Assembly: GCA_937967765.1 (NCBI GenBank)
Contig: CALCML010000038.1
Location: forward strand, 1 to 12,402
DNA: 12,402 bases
Origin: an uncultured Carnobacterium sp.
GTDB taxonomy: Bacteria; Bacillota; Bacilli; Lactobacillales; Aerococcaceae
Direction of reading: 5' to 3'
Shown: positions 8,501 through 12,402 of the stretch, piece by piece
How the letters are laid out: the number at the start of each line of letters is the position of its first letter
Position numbering within the stretch: the stretch's first letter is position 1
Program-made: the position numbers and the translations under genes
The notes under the pieces: generated by a model
Told to the model about the DNA's origin: nothing
Database searches by the model: none
The model's input: only the letters and a program-made list of their open reading frames with translations

Positions 8501-8514
8501 TTACATTTTTGTCA
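8501..8514 (-). promoter_or_regulatory. Putative BceR-type operator upstream of module 1
   Basis: The minus strand reads TGACA-AAAA-TGTAA, an exact fit to the BceR-family consensus TnACA-N4-TGTAA as I recall it. It ends 53 bases upstream of the -10 TATACT, so its centre would be near -70, a usual place for a response-regulator activator. It predicts control by a BceRS-like two-component system encoded elsewhere. Confidence 0.6.
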
Positions 8515-8530
8515 CTTTGAAAAAAGTACA

Positions 8531-8559
8531 AAAAAAGAGGCTTCGCACGGAAACCTCTT
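8531..8559 (-). terminator. Intrinsic terminator after BceAB-type module 2
   Basis: Arms AGAGGCTTC (8537-8545) and GAAACCTCT (8551-8559) form a 9-bp stem (one G-T pair) with a five-base loop, followed on the minus strand by a T-run (8531-8536). It starts 17 bases after the module-2 permease stop and separates the two modules. Confidence 0.88.
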
Positions 8560-8575
8560 TTGGAGTTGTAGTTGA

Positions 8576-10546
8576 TTAACGTTTAATAATTCTGTAGTAA
8601 CTACGTGAAGTGATTTGGTACACGATGAGATATACGACTACGAAAATCGCACCAATCACAATTGTCGCGTTTAATGTCACGCTGCCGTCAACCCCGAAGA
8701 GTTCGATAATCTTACGATACATCTTGAAGGCAAATGCGGTATGGATAAACGCTGTGACAAGCGGTAAGAAGAATACAATTAACACTTGACGGTTGATAGA
8801 CTTCTTGATCGTCTTTTGATCGATACCAAGTTTTTGTAAGATAACGAAACGGTCACGGTCTTCGTACCCTTCAGAAATTTGTTTGTAGTAAATGACAAGA
8901 ACTGCACCAATGAAGAATGCGATTGAAAGAAGTGCCCCCACTAAGAGCAAGCTACCCATGAAGGCATATAAGGTTTTAGCCTCTTCATTCTTACTGCTTA
9001 ACGCCATGGCATCTGCCTTGTATTGACTCTTCACATTCTTATACGCAGCCCATTCAGCGTCACGTAACTCAAATGGTGTATTGGTATTCCAAGTAAAGTA
9101 ATACATCGCTTGACCAGCCACTGGGTTTAAGTATTGCATTGGATCTTTTACAATCCCTACATACTGATTATCTGCCACATATGGTAGTTGTGGCATCACT
9201 TTCGCGTATGGAGTTCCATCAATCATCTCTTTGACTGTAATCGTCGCATTATACACAACTGAATAAGTCTTTACTTCTGAAATTTGTTTAACGTCCCCTT
9301 TAATATAGCCGACAATCATTTCCTTCTCGCCAACTGTGTAGTTCGTCCCAAACATCTTATTATATTGGTCCACAGAAACAAGGGTGAACATCGCTGCAGG
9401 ACTATCTCCTGAGTTCACATTCGCAAAGTCGAATCCATTCTCCGTACGTTTTCCGAAACGAAGCACGTTTAAGAATGTCTTCTCGTCTTTCAATTGACCT
9501 TTCGTTTGTTCCTTAATCTTTTGAACGATTGGAGGATATTGATCCATATCCTTTTCTAAAACAAAGTAAGCAACTGCAGAGTAATCTGTCGGATAGTTGC
9601 TATCGAGTCTGGCTGTTGTCCCACGTTGAAGTGCTACAGTTGTCGCCATTGTAACAAGTACCATTGTTGAAAGGATACACACGCTGGCAAGCCCAGCAGC
9701 ATTTTTACGCATACGGAATTGCAAGTTTGAAATCGAAATAAAGTTCGTTGGTTGATAGAACAACTTCTTATTCTTTTGCAAGATGGATAGAAGCGCAATC
9801 GAACCAGCGTCGAATAAAATGTAAGTCGCAACAACTACTAATAATACGGCTAAGAAGAAGTATAAGAGAGCTTTAACCGGAGACTCGATGGATTGTGACA
9901 TATAGTATGCATATCCAAGAAGTCCTAGACCAATGATGGCACGAATCGTAACAGCGCGGCCTTTCTTCTCCCCTTTTTTCTTCTCTTTTAATAACTCAAG
10001 CGGACGGCTCATGTAAATCTTCGCTGCATTTAAAAAGAACACAAGAACGAAGATGGCCACCATCGTTAACAGAACAGCAATAATACTTCCGAATTGGAAG
10101 GAATATTTAATACCGATATCGTATTGAATGAGTTTCAATAGAATCGCAAATGATGCCGCATGGAAAATCACACCAAGGATTAACCCTAGACCGATGCTTA
10201 AAGCGGCAAAGACAACTAACTCAATCAAGCTGAGCAATTGGATATTCTTACGGTCAAGACCGAGAATCCCGTATAAACCGAACTCTTTGGCACGGTTTTT
10301 CATCACAAAGGCATTCGCATACAGAATAACGACGAGTGATACGATTTGAACGATGACGAAACCAAAGCCAAGAGTCTTGGCCATCGCTGATCCACCTTCT
10401 AAGTGAGCGAACTCCGGTGTTGCAGCCAGTGCGTTCGTTACATATAGAACTACTGTCACCATCACCGTTGCAAGTGCAAATGGTACATAGAGAGCACGGT
10501 TCTTACGTAAGTTCGTAATCGCCATGGAACGCAGTAGATTAAACAT
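8576..10546 (-). CDS. BceB-type ABC permease, module 2 (FtsX-like)
   Basis: Paralogue of the module-1 permease, 656 residues, with the same ten-segment topology and a large extracellular domain between segments 7 and 8 (roughly 308-528). In the last 128 or so residues only about five differ from module 1, and the region just before the extracellular domain (around the FRMRKNAAGLAS motif) is also nearly unchanged. The extracellular part shares short islands (YPTDYSA, GDSPAA, LPQLPYVADN, VKDP) but is otherwise different. ATG at 10546 is preferred over a GTG 9 bases earlier because AGAGG is placed 8 bases before the ATG. It overlaps the ATPase gene by 8 bp. Likely role: removal or shielding of cell-wall targets from a peptide antibiotic, or sensing of one, distinct from that of module 1. 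Confidence 0.88.
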   Translation of the reverse strand: MFNLLRSMAITNLRKNRALYVPFALATVMVTVVLYVTNALAATPEFAHLEGGSAMAKTLGFGFVIVQIVSLVVILYANAFVMKNRAKEFGLYGILGLDRKNIQLLSLIELVVFAALSIGLGLILGVIFHAASFAILLKLIQYDIGIKYSFQFGSIIAVLLTMVAIFVLVFFLNAAKIYMSRPLELLKEKKKGEKKGRAVTIRAIIGLGLLGYAYYMSQSIESPVKALLYFFLAVLLVVVATYILFDAGSIALLSILQKNKKLFYQPTNFISISNLQFRMRKNAAGLASVCILSTMVLVTMATTVALQRGTTARLDSNYPTDYSAVAYFVLEKDMDQYPPIVQKIKEQTKGQLKDEKTFLNVLRFGKRTENGFDFANVNSGDSPAAMFTLVSVDQYNKMFGTNYTVGEKEMIVGYIKGDVKQISEVKTYSVVYNATITVKEMIDGTPYAKVMPQLPYVADNQYVGIVKDPMQYLNPVAGQAMYYFTWNTNTPFELRDAEWAAYKNVKSQYKADAMALSSKNEEAKTLYAFMGSLLLVGALLSIAFFIGAVLVIYYKQISEGYEDRDRFVILQKLGIDQKTIKKSINRQVLIVFFLPLVTAFIHTAFAFKMYRKIIELFGVDGSVTLNATIVIGAIFVVVYLIVYQITSRSYYRIIKR

Positions 10547-11306
10547 GTTCCTCACCTCTGTTTGCCATCGCAGTTAATGTTTCTGAGATTAATTCAAACA
10601 TTTGTTGATCCGTTCTTCCTTCACGGTACAATTGGTTGTAAATTAAACCGTCTTTAATGAAAAGGACGCGTTTGGCACGACTTGCGGCAACCGTACTGTG
10701 CGTTACCATTAAAATCGTTTGTCCGTTTTGATTGATTTTATCGAATAAATCTAATGTATTGCTTGCTGATTTTGAGTCCAACGCCCCTGTTGGTTCATCG
10801 GCTAAGAGTAAGCTTGGGTCTGTAATCATCGCACGGCCGATTGCCACACGTTGTTGTTGACCTCCAGATAATTCATATGGATATTTTTTCAATAAGTCCT
10901 CAATGCCTAACATTTCAGCGATTGGTTGAACTTTCTTTTCCATTTCGTCGATTGGACGACGTGCTAACACAAGTGGCAATACCATATTGTCATACACGGA
11001 TAATGTTTCTAATAAGTTGAAGTCTTGGAATACGAACCCTAAGTGGTCACGACGGAATTCCGTTAATACTTTATCAGAAATCTTTTGGATGTCTTCCCCG
11101 TTTAGAAGCACCGTTCCATCAGTTGGACGGTCTAGTGTCGCTAAAATATTTAATAGCGTTGTTTTACCAGAACCAGATTCCCCCATGACTGCTACATATT
11201 CGCCTTCTTCTACTGAGAAGTTAATATCTTTTAACGCAGTCACTTCAGCGGCTCCAAAACGTGTTTGATAAACTTTTTGTACGTGTTGTACATCTAATAA
11301 TGTCAT
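10539..11306 (-). CDS. BceA-type ABC ATPase, module 2
   Basis: Cytoplasmic ATPase of the second module, 255 residues, about 93% identical to the module-1 ATPase. All motifs are intact: Walker A at 42-49, Q-loop Gln94, LSGGQQQR from 146, Walker B from 166, His203. Differences gather near residues 63-78 and 120-136, that is, in the helical and Q-loop-proximal parts rather than the catalytic ones. The ATG at 11306 has GAAGGG 8 bases upstream; the in-frame GTG before it overlaps that site. It is first in its unit, behind a better promoter than module 1 and without the BceR-like box. Because the two ATPases are so alike, cross-pairing with either permease is possible (inference). Confidence 0.92.
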   Translation of the reverse strand: MTLLDVQHVQKVYQTRFGAAEVTALKDINFSVEEGEYVAVMGESGSGKTTLLNILATLDRPTDGTVLLNGEDIQKISDKVLTEFRRDHLGFVFQDFNLLETLSVYDNMVLPLVLARRPIDEMEKKVQPIAEMLGIEDLLKKYPYELSGGQQQRVAIGRAMITDPSLLLADEPTGALDSKSASNTLDLFDKINQNGQTILMVTHSTVAASRAKRVLFIKDGLIYNQLYREGRTDQQMFELISETLTAMANRGEEHV

Positions 11307-11340
11307 TGTTGTCACCCTTCATTGTTTAATAGATAGTTCT

Positions 11341-11369
11341 ATTATACTGTAAAGCGTGAAACTTTTCAC
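11341..11369 (-). promoter_or_regulatory. Promoter of BceAB-type module 2
   Basis: On the minus strand GTGAAA (11364-11369) is followed after exactly 17 bases by a perfect TATAAT (11341-11346), 34 bases before the ATPase start. The -35 matches TTGACA at four of six positions. Confidence 0.7.
11356..11369. promoter_or_regulatory. Perfect inverted repeat over the -35 of module 2 (possible operator)
   Basis: GTGAAA-CT-TTTCAC on the plus strand is a perfect 6+2+6 palindrome. It covers the -35 hexamer and part of the spacer of the module-2 promoter, a position where a bound protein would block RNA polymerase. No such repeat is at the module-1 promoter. The regulator is unknown. Confidence 0.45.
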
Positions 11370-11551
11370 TCTATTCTATAATCTTTCCAATCTAGAGTGT
11401 TATTTTGCGTAAAAATGAGTAAAAATAACCAAATAACGACCAGACTTGACCAAAACACGAACGAATTGATTTTTAAATCTCGTTTTTCATTATAAAAATT
11501 AAGAATAGCGAACTATAAATAATAAATATAACAAAAAGTATGTTTTTCACA
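11370..11551. other. AT-rich spacer between divergent promoters, no convincing gene
   Basis: About 180 bases between the minus-strand module-2 promoter and the plus-strand luxS promoter. It contains a weak AT-rich hairpin (arms AACGA+GATTT and AAATC+TCGTT, 11460-11484) with a following T-run, and a 26-codon ORF at 11415-11495 without a ribosome binding site. No function can be assigned. Confidence 0.5.
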
Positions 11552-11580
11552 TTGACTTTTCACCCAGATACCAGTATTCT
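11552..11580 (+). promoter_or_regulatory. Sigma-A-type promoter of the T-box-luxS unit
   Basis: TTGACT (11552-11557), a 17-base spacer and TATTCT (11575-11580). Transcription would start near 11587, just before Stem I of the T-box, giving a leader of about 295 nucleotides. Confidence 0.75.
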
Positions 11581-11602
11581 GTTTTTATAACATATCGAAA
11601 CG

Positions 11603-11844
11603 CAATGAAAAGAAGAGTAAAAAATAAAACTTCATAGAGAGCTTACGGTTGGTGCGAGTAAGCAAGTCGTTATTTTTGAACATGATCTTTGAGCAGATTG
11701 TCCGAAACCTTAAGACAATCCGGGTACTCCCGTTATCAACCATCCGTCTAGACGGAAAAGGTCTTCTCCCCCGAAGACGAACAAAGGTGGTACCACGACT
11801 GCAACTCGTCCTTTTAGCAAGCGCTAGAAGTGCGAGCTTTTTTT
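11603..11844 (+). promoter_or_regulatory. T-box riboswitch, probable methionine specificity, upstream of luxS
   Basis: The leader RNA senses uncharged tRNA. Stem I (about 11607-11694) can be traced by pairs AAAATAA/TTATTTT (11621-11627 with 11670-11676), ACTT/AAGT (11629-11632 with 11664-11667) and GCTTAC/GTAAGC (11641-11646 with 11658-11663), capped by the usual GGTTGGTGCGA loop motif. The specifier region is GAAC-ATG-A, giving ATG (Met) at 11682-11684; other registers (AAC, ACA, CAT) are less likely. Hairpins follow at 11696-11720, 11721-11732 and 11744-11757, and Stem III GTCTTC/GAAGAC at 11761-11778. The core AACAAAGGTGGTACCACG (11780-11797) matches the T-box consensus nearly fully; its UGGU fits a tRNA acceptor end with discriminator A, as in tRNA-Met. 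A terminator follows. The Met reading fits the luxS product, homocysteine, a methionine precursor. Confidence 0.92.
11805..11844 (+). terminator. Regulatory terminator of the T-box leader
   Basis: CTCGTCCTTTT (11805-11815) pairs with AGAAGTGCGAG (11826-11836) with one mismatch, extended by AGC/GCT (11816-11818, 11823-11825) and closed by a four-base loop. Seven T follow at 11838-11844. The 5' arm lies directly after the T-box core, so antiterminator and terminator are mutually exclusive. Confidence 0.9.
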
Positions 11845-11882
11845 ATTTTCGTTTCATCAAAACAACTTAGGAGGAAATCAAC

Positions 11883-12356
11883 ATGGCTGAAGTAGAAAGC
11901 TTTACACTAGACCATAACAAGGTGATTGCACCTTACGTTCGCTTAATCGCAAACGAACATGGTAAGAAAGGAGACGTCATTTCAAACTTTGACATCCGCT
12001 TCTTACAACCAAACAAACAAGAAATGCCAACAGGTGTCGTTCATACATTCGAACACTTACTAGCGGACCTCTTACGTGACCGCTTAGAAGGCATCATCGA
12101 CATCTCTCCATTTGGATGCCGTACTGGTTTCCATTTAATCCTTTGGGAAGAACGCTCTCCTGAAGATATCGCACGCGCATTAAAATCAACGCTAGAAGAA
12201 ATCGTCGAAAAGATTCAATTCGAAGATATTCAAGGCGTCTCTGCCGTACAATGCGGAAACTACCGCGACCACTCATTATTCGGTGCCAAAGAATATGCCA
12301 AACAAGTCTTAGAACAAGGCATCAGCATCGACCCATTCGAGCGTAAAGTGATTTAA
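11883..12356 (+). CDS. luxS: S-ribosylhomocysteine lyase LuxS
   Basis: Cleaves S-ribosyl-homocysteine to homocysteine and 4,5-dihydroxy-2,3-pentanedione, the precursor of autoinducer-2, in the cytoplasmic activated methyl cycle. The 157-residue product is full length for the family. It shows the N-terminal SFTLDH motif at 6-11, the metal-binding HTFEH with His54, Glu57 and His58, the catalytic cysteine in FGCRTGF (Cys79), and the third metal ligand Cys124 in [15 protein letters not shown] lies 8 bases before the ATG. The gene is behind a T-box riboswitch, so expression should rise when methionyl-tRNA charging falls; this ties AI-2 output to methionine supply. No terminator is seen in the 46 bases after the stop, and a ribosome binding site ends the window, so luxS is probably the first gene of a longer operon. 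Confidence 0.97.
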   Translation: MAEVESFTLDHNKVIAPYVRLIANEHGKKGDVISNFDIRFLQPNKQEMPTGVVHTFEHLLADLLRDRLEGIIDISPFGCRTGFHLILWEERSPEDIARALKSTLEEIVEKIQFEDIQGVSAVQCGNYRDHSLFGAKEYAKQVLEQGISIDPFERKVI

Positions 12357-12395
12357 CGACACGCTTATTCAGTAAGAAACATTAGACACCTAGAC

Positions 12396-12402
12396 TGGAG
12401 GA
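12396..12402 (+). promoter_or_regulatory. Ribosome binding site of a gene starting past the window end
   Basis: TGGAGGA at the very last bases, 39 bases after the luxS stop and with no terminator between. A start codon is expected within about 5-10 bases beyond the window, in an operon with luxS. The gene itself is not visible. Confidence 0.55.

Larger units (their letters stand above)
5687..11306 (-). repeat. Tandem duplication of a BceAB-type two-gene module
   Basis: Units 5687-8408 and 8576-11306 carry the same gene order, the same 8-bp gene overlap and start-site context, and high DNA identity at both ends. For example 5955-6019 and 8844-8908 are an identical 65-base stretch. Terminators, promoters and the middle of the permease genes differ, so similarity is confined to coding ends. 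Confidence 0.9.

Noticed and set aside
11341..11600. Second BceR-type box at the module-2 promoter
   Set aside because: Only an isolated TGTAA half-site is present near 11349; the partner half at N4 spacing is missing.
11649..11870. 73-codon plus-strand ORF in front of luxS
   Set aside because: It lies wholly within the structured T-box leader and its terminator; no ribosome binding site.
1..12402. Insertion sequences, CRISPR arrays, tRNA or rRNA genes
   Set aside because: No transposase, short regular repeats, terminal inverted repeats, or RNA gene signatures were seen on either strand.

Overview
The window looks like a low-GC Firmicute of the order Lactobacillales. The supports are a luxS gene behind a T-box leader, BceAB-type peptide-resistance ABC transporters, a Gram-positive lipoprotein-dependent sugar-type importer, strong AGGAGG-like ribosome binding sites and AT-rich codons. 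A Carnobacteriaceae/Aerococcaceae-like genus such as Granulicatella is a guess only; nothing here fixes the genus.

Region 1 (about 1-5516, all on the minus strand) is one five-gene operon. It reads, from its promoter near 5488-5516: UgpC/MsmK-like ATPase, UgpA/MalF-like permease, UgpE/MalG-like permease, a beta-CASP metallo-beta-lactamase-fold hydrolase, and a UgpB-like solute-binding lipoprotein, ending at a strong terminator at 6-35. Genes overlap or are only a few bases apart, so they are probably co-transcribed and partly translationally coupled. The four transporter genes make a complete carbohydrate-uptake-1 type importer, possibly for glycerol-3-phosphate or a related phosphodiester or sugar. 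The RNase J-like enzyme wedged between permease and binding protein is the unexpected member.

Region 2 (about 5577-11369, minus strand) holds two consecutive BceAB-type modules, each an ATPase followed by a ten-helix FtsX-like permease overlapping it by 8 bp. Each module has its own promoter and terminator. The modules are tandem duplicates: the ATPases are about 93% identical and the permease C-terminal membrane parts about 96%, but the large extracellular domains have diverged strongly. Module 1 carries a sequence fitting the BceR-type operator (TnACA-N4-TGTAA); module 2 lacks it and instead has a perfect inverted repeat across its -35. No histidine kinase or response regulator lies in the window, so the sensor system would have to be elsewhere.

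Region 3 (about 11552-12402, plus strand) is luxS (S-ribosylhomocysteine lyase) preceded by a sigma-A-type promoter and a full T-box riboswitch: Stem I with a probable ATG (Met) specifier, Stem III, the T-box/antiterminator core and an intrinsic terminator. This implies that luxS, and probably a further gene starting just past the window, is induced when methionyl-tRNA is uncharged. The stretch 11370-11551 between the divergent promoters holds no convincing gene.
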